Shown here: piece after piece, positions 20,325 through 31,495 of the stretch
Layout: every line of letters begins with the position of its first letter
How positions within the stretch are numbered: position 1 is the first letter of the stretch
Assembly: GCF_000003815.2 (NCBI RefSeq)
Contig: NC_049988.1
Coordinates: 11,852,521 to 11,912,520, forward strand
From: Branchiostoma floridae
Taxonomy: Eukaryota > Chordata > Leptocardii > Amphioxiformes > Branchiostomatidae
Reading direction: 5' to 3'
DNA length: 60,000 bases
Program-made: the position numbers and the translations under genes
Notes under the pieces: model-generated
Database searches by the model: none
The model's input: only the letters and a program-made list of their open reading frames with translations
What the model was told of the DNA's origin: nothing

Positions 20325-20994
20325 AGAACACTACATGTCTGAAGAATGTGATTTCGGACATCTAAGAAGACAGATAGCGTACCAGTGCTTTATGTCATCT
20401 AGCTGTATAAAACAGACCAATGAGTAACTCTGAATGCGTACTGAGGGAGTTGACGACAATTCTACAGTAGATGCCATATATCACGGCAAAATCGCCAGTG
20501 CTTGTACTTGGACGAAAAACTCCTACAGTCTCCAGACTACCGCCACTGGTTCCGCTGTCGCCATGGAGACACATGGTAAACAACAACAATGTGACAGTAC
20601 CACAACATAGGTATGATGCTCGGACACTGCTACTCCAATTTGAGAGACATGGTTCACCAGAGATTTTAATACCAGTTATGATTTCAAATGAGGTTACAAC
20701 AATAAGATGGGCTTGTTAACGATTTTTCTGATATACGTACCGATGTTACATTATGCTATGATATGTTGCTGTGCTATTGTATTTGACAACATGTACTATT
20801 AAACATGGCAGAGGCAATGGTATGCCAAATGGTTGCGTGCGAAGCTGTTTCACTTTGACTTTATTGACGATGAGACAAGTCATTACAAGGGTCTGTCTAG
20901 GCAGCTTTGGGCTAGTAGCGGCAGAACCTACAAAAATGTGGACGAACATACAAAGAATTCATAACAAGAAACCATACAATATAATGCAATAAAA
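20325..20994 (+). other. 3' UTR of the zinc-finger gene with remnant of finger 11
   Basis: Bases just after the stop still read TGEEHYMSEECDFGH in a shifted frame, the start of another finger that has lost its function. A poly(A) signal (aataaa) lies at 20989-20994, and no other convincing gene occurs in between. Confidence 0.55.
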
Positions 20995-21124
20995 TAAAAC
21001 CAATAACTGTAAAAATGTCATACAACTACGGTTGTTAAGAAATTGATCTATACCATATAGCTAACTCATATTTAAAAGATCGGAGTAGGTGGAAGGTCAG
21101 CATACTATGAGTTTAATATTAAAG

Positions 21125-21565
21125 TCAAGACAAGAGGTGTGTTCTGCAACGGGCTTTGAACTGTGGGAGAGTGTTCGAGTCGGGGAATGAGTGGTTGGAG
21201 GTGGGGTGGCACAGTACCGGTACCGTGGCCAGTTTGTACATGATGACTAGACGGTGGTAGTCTCGCCTAGTTGAGACCCTGTCCCATCCGAGCTCTTGAA
21301 GCACGTCCGAGTAGGGTGTCCTTGGCGCTGCACCTGGTGCGCTCAAGTACTTTGGAGTCGGCTACACTCATGTTGCTGAAGAGGATGGAGGCATACTCCA
21401 GCCTAGGTCGCACCAGGTTAAGGTAAGCCAGTTCCAGTGCTTCCTTGGACAACTTGCCTCGCAACCTCCAGAGGTATCCAAGTACCTTTCTGGCCTTACT
21501 GGAAGTATTCTGCGCGTGCTCGTTGCTTGGTGCTCGTTCCAGCCCAAAGCCTGGAATTATGCGGC
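21125..21565 (-). mobile_element. LINE reverse transcriptase fragment, broken
   Basis: Two overlapping minus-strand frames carry RKVLGYLWRLRGKLSKEALE, LAYLNLVRPRLEYASILFSN, then in another frame LQELGWDRVSTRRDYHRLVI. This is the C-terminal region of a non-LTR (CR1/Jockey-type) reverse transcriptase. The frame change and missing upstream domains show a dead 3' fragment. The class assignment is by pattern. Confidence 0.8.
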
Positions 21566-21669
21566 TCACAGAGCAGTGAGTTTTTTTTTTAGTTCCTTGC
21601 GTTATTCTGAACTCCGCGTATTTTGAATTTCTTACAACCGCAGAAGTTTCGTAGTAACCAATCAATGTT

Positions 21670-22005
21670 TTTCATAACTGGTTCACGGTTGCTTAGTATA
21701 TAGCTGTCGAAGTTCGATTGGGTACCAAGGGGACGCTATGAGTGACAAATCTCTAAGTGTTTAGTTCCTTGCTTTATTCTTTACTCGTTTTACAATTTTT
21801 TCAGCCGGAAAGGTTCCGTAGTAACGGGAGAGAGAGAACTGGTTTATTTATTAAACACACACAAAGTCATGTACAAGATCGTAGTCCTAAGACTAAATTG
21901 CCTCGTACTAAGTACACAAGAGATTATAATGGAAGGCCCTGCCAAAGTAAGTTAATCAAAAATAGTCACAATATTCCCACTCAGCGGTACAATTTAAAAG
22001 TGTGG

Positions 22006-22088
<83 letters not shown>

Positions 22089-24599
22089 CATCAGTAATAA
22101 AATCTCATTTCAATCTAAAGCAGAACTATTGAGGAAGATAAAAAAGTGACATCCAAAGTCTAACATGCATTCTTTGCCACAACTGGTACAAAGTTGATTA
22201 AATGTATCCTTTGTGTGACACACGTTGGCACAAGCACAGACGTCACAAGCTCGACTCCCCGTATTTTACAACTTTTTAACATTCTGTATGATATAACCAG
22301 TATGAATTAGGCTACAGACATCCGTTCTAAGTCACAGAGAGAGCGCAGACCTATCTCTGTCTAGTGGAAAGAGGGCCCAACTATGTTAGGTAGGGGGTTG
22401 TGCAAATAATCTCATTGGAGATACATGTTTGTGTATTTTGTTGTGTGTCCATTTGTGTTCGTTCTTCTTGGTTGGTGTGTCTGTAATAAACCGTAATCAC
22501 AACAATTCACGTTAATAAGTGATTACAGATGCCTCACATCAGAAATCCCCAACTTGAAATAATGACCATTACTGGGCTGGTTGCCGCTGTTGATCACTTT
22601 TAGGCTGTTGAGTGGTGTATGAATGCCCCTAGCGATCGTCAAAATGATTCCCAGTTGGGTAAGACATCTGGTTGCTTAATTTCAAATCATCTTGAATCTT
22701 TTATTATGCAACGTGAGCCAAAGTAGTACATGTCCTGAAGTCATTGTGTACTAGAGCAACTTAAGGCTTTCCAAAACATTTTGTTTAGCCAGTCTTGCAA
22801 TAACGAGCTCCTTCTCACCTTTGACTTTGACTTTATTCAGATCCACTTTTAGCTAACAACATTATGTTGCCAGCTATTCTTCCAGTGGTCTCATCACAAA
22901 TAAAGTTAATTCAGATTATGCCCCAGATTATTATCACATATACGCCTGGGAATGGCAATTCTGTAGCCATATAATAGCTATTCAGGCAATGTGAATCCAA
23001 CGGATGTTTGTCAAAATATCATACGTCAAAATGTCAAACGTAATCTTTACCAAACGTATTACCTAGAATAAATTTCAGTTAATCCAACCTTTCATAGATG
23101 TTGCGCAATAAACTTCATTCATTCATTCATTGTATTAGTCTTACCTTTATATTTCTAAAAGTTTTAGCTCTATCGTAAGTTGTTATTTTGGCAACGACTC
23201 CTAACAACATAATGATATTTAATGACCTTGATCTGTGGCGACCTGGTATCTTTCAAGCACATAACAAAACTCAGAACAAAAGCTTTGTCCTTCTGTTCTG
23301 CCCGCAGGGAATGTTCAACATGTGGGTTCTAAGTCAAAGGTTAATACAGCACATATGTTCATCAAACAAATGTTATACAGCTCGACATTGACGTTATATG
23401 AAGCTGTCCATAATTGTTTTCTTCGCTCTAAGTTAAACGTTACGCTTAAAATAACTCGCCCATTCTTGTTAAACCAAGTTGCAGTGAGACACATCACAGA
23501 AATGCTGTTGGTTTGAATATGGCTTTCAAGTTCAGAGCTTTTCTGGCGACCAGTCACAGTAAATGGATTAAAGCTTCTAACATTCGTAGTTCCTGTACTG
23601 TGGTCAACAATAAATACCACAAGTACCAATCGGCTTGTCGAAGCCTTGTTTACCAATACCCAGTGGCATCTTGACCTCATTCAGATGACCCTGACATAAT
23701 TTGCAGTTAAGAAGTAGAAAATCCAGTACTTCCAGTCATTGTTCAGTGTTAGACAGTACATGGTTAACAAAAGAAGGATCAAGTTTTCGCTGTTTTTTTT
23801 TTCAACGTTCTTGTGAGCTAAGTCCTGCGTACCTAAATTTATGAATTTTTTTACGCGTAGTCTCGTAGTAGATACATCTGAAAATGCTTATATCTATATA
23901 ATAGTGATTGATAAAAGGCAAGTCCAATAATGGTTAGCTCAAACATTTAATGTCAAAAGAAACTTTTGTTCAGAATTCCCTAGCATAAGGTGTATCATGT
24001 TATACTATTTAGATCCACTTCTCGCGCATTGGCCGCACGGTATGCTTATAGATTTATAATTCTTCTCTCCAAGCAGAGGTTAGGCTCCAACTGTTTCTGA
24101 CGTTTTGTATGTGTTTTTCTCGGGCATTGTATTTTTTGCATTTTCTCTATGTCATGTGACCTAATCTCTGTCAGCACTGACTACCGGGCGGAGTAAACTT
24201 ATTTGATTCCGTTGAATGATGGTGACAGTGTCCCTTTCCGAGACTTTGAATTGTCATCAGGAGTGAGTGAGTAGCAATTTTCTGCCCAGGAGTGTTCTTT
24301 TCATGCGACACGCTGAGCTCTTTGACCTCTAATGATGGCTCCCATGCATGAAAAGGCAGATTTCAAAACATGTACACATGCGAGTAAATTCATATATTTT
24401 CAGTTTCAGTGGGTCCCGACTTGGCAATTGTGACGTGTTCCTAGACGCGGTACCCGTGCAAACCCAAGGAAACGGACCACTTGCGTGTCCATAACGTACC
24501 CTTTTTGTGTAAACCCGTACGTGAGCTATGTAAACTTGTGCGTACGTGTGGAAACTATCGAGTTGTGCTTTTGTGTGCGAAAGACGCGTGCATGGCTAA
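21670..24599. other. Gene-poor stretch with repeats
   Basis: Contains the CA/TA microsatellite near 22.0 kb, a short ATTC run at 23117-23132 after AATAAA (a likely LINE tail) and no supported exon. Frames here are short and lack recognisable domains. Confidence 0.6.
22012..22092. repeat. Compound (CA)n(TA)n microsatellite
   Basis: About sixteen CA units followed directly by about twenty TA units with two interruptions. The frame across it is low-complexity. Confidence 0.97.
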
Positions 24600-24845
24600 A
24601 GGCCCCCTCTCACTTGACGTGCGGCACGCTTGCGGCATTGCTGCGTTCGTTCACTGCGCTACTGTTTTGTTATTTTCTCCGATTTGTTATAATTCAGATA
24701 TTGCGCAATACGTAAAAGTGTGACATAGAAGACCACAAAATACACAACAAGTAAGAAAATTCGTTCTTTATCTCTGAAATTCGTTGAGCATCTTCCGAAC
24801 GCAGCAATGCCGCAAGCGTGCCGCACGTCAAGTGAGAGGGGGCCT
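24600..24845. mobile_element. Harbinger-type MITE, copy 1
   Basis: A 246-base element with about 50-bp terminal inverted repeats that are almost perfect (AGGCCCCCTCTCACTTGACG ... and its complement), flanked by TAA on both sides. A three-base TWA duplication is typical of PIF/Harbinger elements. The interior is related to the element at 29726-29954 in opposite orientation. Confidence 0.85.
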
Positions 24846-25904
24846 TAAGCTCTCAGTATCTCCCCAGGCCCCGACTGCGCCGTAATTACACCCTTTGCTA
24901 TTCAAAGCAGCGTCAATTCTTTGATCCAGTAAGGATGATCGCATCATAACGTAAGTGTTTCTTGAATACTTGATAAAAAAATGAATAGGTAAGCACACGT
25001 GCATCCAATATGATCTTAAAATGCATGATAAAACTAGTTCCACGACCCCATACCTTTGCTAAATGATTTACATTTACAACTGGTGTTTTAACGATATCTA
25101 CCATCAATTGATTACTAGGACCGACTGATCCATGTGAAACTGATGTTCCCATTGAACCTAATCCGGTTCAGTCTTAAAAGCATTTTATGTACTGTATGCC
25201 AAAAGTTTTACTGGGGGATATATGTAAAAAAACAACAACAACTAAATACCAAATTTAAGGTCGTTCGGTTGTAAAATAAGAATACTAAGGCCGACATAAA
25301 CATTTGGCTAAAAAAAAAACTACATAAATCATTTTAAGGCATTTGTACAAAATCGTAAAAACATCGATCCAACTCTACCATTGTGCTAGATTCCAGGTCA
25401 TCCAGTTTCAAATAACGGACATGATTCGAAGGAGGAAGATCAAGAATAAACGCCCAAAACAACATGTTTCAACTCTTACCTGTGGTGTTGGTGAAATATA
25501 AAAATTACAAGGTTTATCTGATTTGAGTTGTATCAAGCCTGTCCATTCTTACCTTTAAGAAAGTGTCTAAACAAATATTACTTAACCAGTTAGACTACAA
25601 TTTGCCTTGAATAAACATTTTTTTCAAAAGTTTCGAACCAACCCAGGATGTCTTCAAAAGAAGTAGAAGCAGAGCCGTATGACGACCATTTCAAAACTGC
25701 CCGAGAATACCTGGAATTTCATCGGCCCGACCTGATGACAAAATACGACGAGGACGAAGGAGCGGGCATGCCATGGATCATGGATCAATTCCACCGGACG
25801 TTCACTGAAGGTGCTGTAGTCTGTGATGAATTTTTCTAATTTTTAATTCCTCTCTAATGTCATATCCTCCTTTAAATGCACACTTTTTGGTTTTTAATAC
25901 CAGC

Positions 25905-26160
25905 TCAAAAAAGAACAAGAAACAGCCATGCCTTCAAGTATGTACCAGAGTTACCAACCTAGGATTGATGTGTTCAAAAATTCATACTTTCCCAGAACTA
26001 TTGTAGAGTGGAACTTGTTATCACCAAGCAAAGTATCTTCTTTGGATAGTATTAAAGCACACTTGCAGATAGTTGTTCAAAATCTAGATGTGACGGAGAC
26101 AGTGTAATATAACCAGCTGCTGCTGCGCCGCGTGCCTGCGAAGCTGGTGTATTACGCCAG
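25905..26160 (+). mobile_element. 3' coding end of a LINE in NNMT-like intron 1
   Basis: The plus strand reads RIDVFKNSYFPRTIVEWNLL followed by SPSKVSSLDSIKAHL, the conserved FPRT-x-EWN-LP... end of many non-LTR reverse transcriptase proteins. Only the last part is present. Confidence 0.75.
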
Positions 26161-26442
26161 GGGGCTATACCGGCTGAAAAGATACAGAATACACTTTTAT
26201 TCCTAACTACTGTATACAACATGTTCTTTTCCATTTCTTTATCAATTGTTAATTATTGACATTTTTCTCTTTGTTATTTGTTACTGTTGATGCAGACAAA
26301 GACTTTGGTAAAAGACTCTTAGACGTTTGAACAGGTCCGTCACTGTACCCGCTGATTAGCGCCAGCCGAGTTTTTCCAGAAATCGTCTGCTCGGACATTC
26401 ATCAGGTTGGGATGGGCCGTTATAGAGGGTCTACCGAAAGTG

Positions 26443-26554
26443 CGAAAAGGAACGAAAAGGAACGAAAAGGAACGAAAAGGAACGAAAAGGAACGAAAAGG
26501 AACGAAAAGGAACGAAAAGGAACGAAAAGGAACGAAAAGGAACGAAAAGGAACG
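26443..26554. repeat. 10-bp minisatellite array, left arm
   Basis: About eleven units of CGAAAAGGAA inside the left inverted repeat of the hAT-like element. Frames here give low-complexity Arg/Lys/Glu or Phe/Arg/Ser strings and are not genes. Confidence 0.97.
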
Positions 26555-27816
26555 GAGTATGAAGCAAACTTAAATAAAATCAATGAGAATATAAGGAATC
26601 GGTACTGCGGGCGTTAGAAGCCTATGAAACGTGTTTTATTTTTACACCGCTGTTTCAGGCTGTTGTTTTTGTGTGGCTAAATTATTCTTTGAAGATCTGC
26701 GAAATACAAAGAAACGGAACTGAGATAAGAAAGTAAGGACTAAAATTCAGTGGGTGGTAAATAAATATCGATTATTATACATTTTCAGGATGAGGCAAGA
26801 TTGTAACGTTGTTGTTGTATTTGGGTGGCTTTTATTCTCCCTAGAGGGGAGCGCCGCATGCAAATGACCCGCGAAATCCGGTCAGGAAAGATATGCTAAT
26901 AAACTGCTGCCCCACGAGCATGACAGCTCCTTTCAACAGGGCCAACAACATGGTTTTCTGGAGACTGGAGACATATCTTCTCGCTCGTTCACAACGAAAG
27001 AAAAGCTGTGAAAGGATAGACATATATACATTGTACCAATAAGATTTCATCAAGTTGTACCATGAGTATTCATCATTTTGGCGGGAAGAATTTGCCAACG
27101 TGAGGTGCCAACGTGAGGAATTTGTGCAAAGGATATTGGGAAATACAATTTCTGTCAACAATTTTCCCGTCATATTCAATACAAATAAATTTCTGCCTCT
27201 TGCGACCGACATCAGGCCCTCGCTGATGACAAAAAAATCCCAATGCCGGCTTTAGATGTCCTGGTTGCAAAACAAATTTAAGGCGTTGTATTAATATTAA
27301 TGAAAGTGTGAAAAAAAGGAAGGAAAAATAATTCCCAACATGCTGGGCTCGAACTTCCGATCGTCGACTTCCCTGGGTTCGAACATGCGACCTATATTTC
27401 TCTAAGGTCAAGGTCAATTGTGCAATACATATACTTGTAACTTTCTTTTGCTAGCATTGCATTTTTTTAAACAACTATATCCACATAGCATGGCTTTTTA
27501 TGATAAAATATGCGCAATCGTTCTCGACATAATCCATTTCTTCTTGTGAAATTTTATAATATAAATGTAATATGGATATTCTAAGGAATGTTATAACCAC
27601 ATTAACAAGTGCATGAGCATAGATATGCATAGATAGGTCTCATCAATAGCCATTCCTCCATTGAACCATTGGGGCTATAGGAATTTCGTGGAGGAAGCCG
27701 CAAAATGCCAAAGTAAAGCCCGTTTCATATGCATTTGCCGATCACAGTTTACTGTTGCCTTACATTACCATTGATTTTATTTCAAGTTGCTTCATACTTC
27801 GTTCCTATCCGATCTT

Positions 27817-27980
27817 TTCGTTCCTTTTCGTTCCTTTTCGCTCCTTTTCGTTCCTTTTCGTTCCTTTTCGTTCCTTTTCGTTCCTTTTCGTTCCTTTTCG
27901 TTCCTTTTCGTTCCTTTTCGTTCCTTTTCGTTCCTTTTCGTTCCTTTTCGTTCCTTTTCGTTCCTTTTCGTTCCTTTTCG
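27817..27980. repeat. 10-bp minisatellite array, right arm
   Basis: About sixteen units of TTCCTTTTCG, the reverse complement of the left array, with one C variant at 27841. The arms have expanded to different lengths. Confidence 0.97.
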
Positions 27981-28687
27981 CACTTTCGGTACACCGGTTA
28001 TAGATACGAACATTACAACCTTCATTCGTTATCAAGTCTTTTGCCGTTTTGATGTGATCCTATGAATGAGCAATTGTAAGTCATTTTATGATTAGTCGAA
28101 AATTGGTTATTTGACCGTGACCTTGACTCCTATAGCAATAGACATGTTTTATTATGACATGCAAAATGCCTTTATGATCAAACAATTTTAACAATGAGAT
28201 TCCAACATCTTAAGGGAGCCTTAGCGGAGGTCTGGAAATGGAAGAATGGTGATGCTGACGCTTTTGACTGGAGCCTTGCAATAAAGCTTGTCACTGGATT
28301 GGAGGGCACAATGTAAAGGAACTGTGACGGATTAAATATACATTATAGAGAGTCCCTGTTATGAAAAATGAATAGATATTTTGCATGCATTGCGTGCTGC
28401 TTTGTATTGTAATCCCCTTGTCGGGCAGGGATGATGCTATAAACATTCCTCACATACTAGCTGCGTTAAAAATGAGCTGTCTAAACATCTCTATTCATCT
28501 TAAAATGTAAGCCAAACGTCTTGGTATTTATGTGCCTTGGACACATGCACCTATGCTTTGATAATTCTTTTGCATGATATGGCAGATGAATGTAGTCACA
28601 ATGGGTATACTATGTTCTGTCTATGAATGCACATTTAAGGACCAAACGTGGTTTTATTTCGAATCTTTATTAACCCCCTTCCTATTT

Positions 28688-28707
28688 GGGGGGGGGGGGG
28701 GGGGGGT
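28688..28707. repeat. Poly-G run in the third NNMT-like intron (between exons 3 and 4)
   Basis: About twenty consecutive G bases, just before the exon at 28797. Such runs are prone to length error and slippage. Confidence 0.9.
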
Positions 28708-29725
28708 CAAGGAATGTGTTGGGTTTTTTTATTGGAATTTAAGGTGGTTTTTGCCCGGAAAGCTACCCCGTTCATTCCTTTTTTTTCTGGGCCAAGGGGG
28801 GAAGAACGCCCAGACCCGCTGAGAAGTGCCCTCAAGGACACCGGGTTCTGTGACGTGCATAGGGAGAACCCCCTACACCCGGGTGTGTTCCGTCCGTTCG
28901 ATACCGTCATCTCTGCGTTCTGTCTGGAGGGAGCGTGTTTCAACCAAGGAAGGTAAACGTACGTTCGGGCCATTTTAATTACGTGGATTAGAAAATCTAG
29001 AATCGTTTAAAGAATGTCAATTTTACACTTTCATTTCAGGTAAGCCTTAGACGAGACTATTAAACTTTGGATAATTTCTATTATTTGTTTTGAGGAGAGG
29101 ACTATCCATGCGGTATAAGCAAATGCGACATATTAGAAACACACGTAATACATGATTGTAAAGAATAAAAGCAGTCACTCAAGTAACTGGATATGATTTT
29201 GGAAACTGGTCTTTTATAACTTAAATATGAAAGAAGACAATTTTAGATGTCCAATAGGAGACATTGTAAGACAAAGTCAAGCTGAAGACAATTGGCTTTC
29301 CAATAGAAATTGAGCTAAGGCATAATCAAGCTGAAGATAATTTTGGATCTAATCTTTATCGACGTATCTATTAACTACAATTATAAATATCGATATGAAG
29401 TACAAATATAATGGTCACAACTTACCTTCTGAAAATGTCATTGTTTAAGGTCCACCTACGTAATCGCCATGAGGAACATGTGCACACTCCTGAAGCCAGG
29501 TGGCTATCTTATCTTCATGACTTACATCGGGGTGACCTATTATGTCGGCATGGACGGCAAGGAGGACCCGGATAATCTCCGCCTCGACACAGACTTCGTC
29601 TTGAAGAGTCTATCTAAAGCGGGCATCACGGTTCTAGAGACATCTGAATTCAAAACCCCTGATAGGAAGACATGCAAATATAGCGATGTAAAGAGTATCC
29701 TGTATGTTGTGGGCAGGAAAGCTTA

Positions 29726-29954
29726 AGGTGGTTGCACTTGCGTCACTGCGGGGTTCGAAAGATACTCAACGAATTTCAGAGATAAACAGCGAATATTCTT
29801 ACTTTTTGCGTGCTTGTCGTCTTCTAAGTCATACTTGACCGTATCATGCAATAGCTAAATCATAAAAAAAATCGGAGAAAATAACAAAACAGTGACGCAG
29901 TGAACTAACCCCGCTGTGACGCAAGCTTGACGCAAGTGCAGTGAGATGCCACCT
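29726..29954. mobile_element. Harbinger-type MITE, copy 2, abutting the methyltransferase stop codon
   Basis: TTA target sites at 29723-29725 and 29955-29957, terminal motif AGGTGG, and an interior matching the reverse complement of copy 1 (tcaacgaatttcagagataa and cggagaaaataacaaaacag). The first base of the element is the last base of the TAA stop codon. The uninserted site would also have read TAA. Confidence 0.8.
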
Positions 29955-31495
29955 TTAAGGACACCATTCGCTTGCCCTGGGCAAGAACAAGATGGATTCG
30001 TTTGCATTGTTACCTTTGAGGGATATGATGACCCAAGAACTACATAAACAGATAAGATTAAAGAAAAAAATCAGCGAATTCGTAAAATTAATAAATCTGT
30101 AGAAAAACCGTCGCCGCGGCAAACTGAAAAGCTATTGATTTGCATGGATTTATGTTGCCCTTTACATTTTAGGAAAAGGTCACTAAATTTGGTGGCTCTA
30201 GTGTAAGCCGTTCAGTTTGTGTTATCTGACAAGACACCTATCCATCTTCATTGCTACCTTGTCCTCCAACGACCTAGAGGTCAAGGGACTAGGTAGGTAG
30301 GTATGCGGCAAGAAAGTTGGGGCGGGCCTGAAAAGCTACATCATTACGTCTAGGATACTCGCTGTAGTGCGGCCGGTGGGGTTTTGAACAAAATAAACGG
30401 TGGTATCGACAGGAAAAACCCCCCAAAAAATCAACAGGAAAATATCTTTATGACGGGAATCGACTGAAGGATTTGCACAGATGGTAGGCTATGGTATATC
30501 GGTAATTAATAAGTCCATTCACACCATACTAACATTCTTTATTCAATATATGTTATCGGTATTATTCAATGGTAAGGTTGATAATTGCTCATTTCAGCCT
30601 CAGTGTTTATAGATTACTGACAGGTATGTTATGTTTTATAGGGAATAAAACTAACGGTATGTAATGTATAACAGGCTGCAATGCTTTTAATATATGAATG
30701 TAAACAAGTATATGTATGTATATGTATGAATAAACTATTATATATTATTTTAACACAGGCAGCGTTTTTTAAAATATTAAATCAAACATATATTTTGTTA
30801 AAGGAGCGTATTACAGATTTAGAGCAAAATATGTTTCCCTTGAACATCATGGCAATGGGCATAGTTTTACTACATCAAAACATATTAACTTACTCCTGGA
30901 TTAAAGAGCAATCAAACAGAAAATGTATTCTTATCACAAAAAGACAACCTGACATATGAACAAAAATAAAAAAAAAACATTCAGTCTATTTGGTCCGTTT
31001 TAAATTTGTCATAAAGCATATAAAACGTATAGGTTGGATGATTCGTAAGATATCACGTGAATGGATGTCGATATTAAAACATTTACATACACATAGACAA
31101 AGGCAAACTAATATTTCAATACAAAAAATTCAATGTACACTCGAACAATATGACGTCTAACCGAATGATATATATGAATGAATTTTGAATGAATTTTATT
31201 GCTCAACAATCGCACAGGGTACAATGTATGGCAATTAATAGCAACTAATACCTATACAGACAATAGTACTAAGAGGCTACATACAAAGCAACAACAAAAC
31301 ATTATCGATAATAGTACAGTTATGTATGATTAATCTGGTCTCACATTTGGAATACATTATATATCACGTCCTATGTACATATACATGAAGCTATTCATAC
31401 TCATACAGGTTATACGACAGCGTTTAAGAATGACACACAATATTTGCGCCATGGCCATGTTAGTTTTGTCCTCAGTTCAAGACTAGTCAGACCAT
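29955..31495. other. Intergenic or 3' UTR stretch before the polycystin gene
   Basis: AT-rich without a supported gene. A plus-strand frame near 30.7-30.96 kb is AT-rich and lacks any domain. The repeat tail at 31190-31280 supplies a minus-strand AATAAA (31200-31195), about 300 bases past the polycystin stop, that could serve as its poly(A) signal. This is inferred. Confidence 0.5.
31190..31280 (-). repeat. Retroelement 3' tail, second copy
   Basis: Shares tgaattttattg, caacaatcgcacaggg and tacaatg with the segment near 1026-1090. Confidence 0.5.

Larger units (their letters stand above)
26427..27996. mobile_element. Non-autonomous hAT-like element with minisatellite arms
   Basis: A 1,570-base element flanked by identical 8-bp target sites GTTATAGA (26419-26426 and 27997-28004). 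The terminal inverted repeats begin GGTCTACCGAAAGTGCG (left) and GGTGTACCGAAAGTGCG (right), continue through a decanucleotide array (CGAAAAGGAA), and end in shared unique sequence (GTATGAAGCAA, AATAAAATCAATG). An 8-bp duplication suits hAT (P elements are the alternative). The interior has no transposase. It sits 21 bases past the donor of NNMT-like exon 2. Confidence 0.82.
25648..29726 (+). pseudogene. NNMT/PNMT-family small-molecule N-methyltransferase with an in-frame stop
   Basis: Five exons: 25648-25810, 26296-26405, 28215-28312, 28797-28952 and 29450-29726, with matching phases (1, 0, 2, 2) and canonical splice sites: 268 codons, close to the family's usual 264. Exon 1 has YDDHFKTAREYLEFH, exon 2 KRLLDV-stop-TGPSLYPLISA, exon 3 WKWKNGDADAFDWS, exon 4 CDVHRENPLHPGVF then PFDTVISAFCLEGAC, exon 5 MRNMCTLLKPGGYLIFMTYI to VKSILYVVGRKA. 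These match NNMT/TEMT-like enzymes, which transfer methyl from SAM to nitrogen, sulphur or selenium of small molecules in the cytosol. Codon 66, the first Gly of the SAM motif LLDxGTGPS, is TGA, so as sequenced no full enzyme can be made. Everything else looks intact, so a recent loss, a null allele or a base error are all possible. Confidence 0.85.

Noticed and set aside
26328-26330. TGA read as selenocysteine
   Set aside because: The position is a conserved Gly of the SAM motif, not a redox cysteine, and no SECIS-like element was recognised.
26443-27980. CRISPR-like direct repeats
   Set aside because: Units are contiguous with no unique spacers, lie in an animal intron and form a minisatellite within a transposon.
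27729-28065. Overlapping frames with repeating Phe-Arg-Ser-Phe or Lys-Arg-Asn-Glu strings
   Set aside because: They are translations of the 10-bp minisatellite in all frames; there is no start context, domain or splice support.
30681-30959. 92-codon plus-strand frame
   Set aside because: AT-rich composition, no domain, no splice or promoter context.
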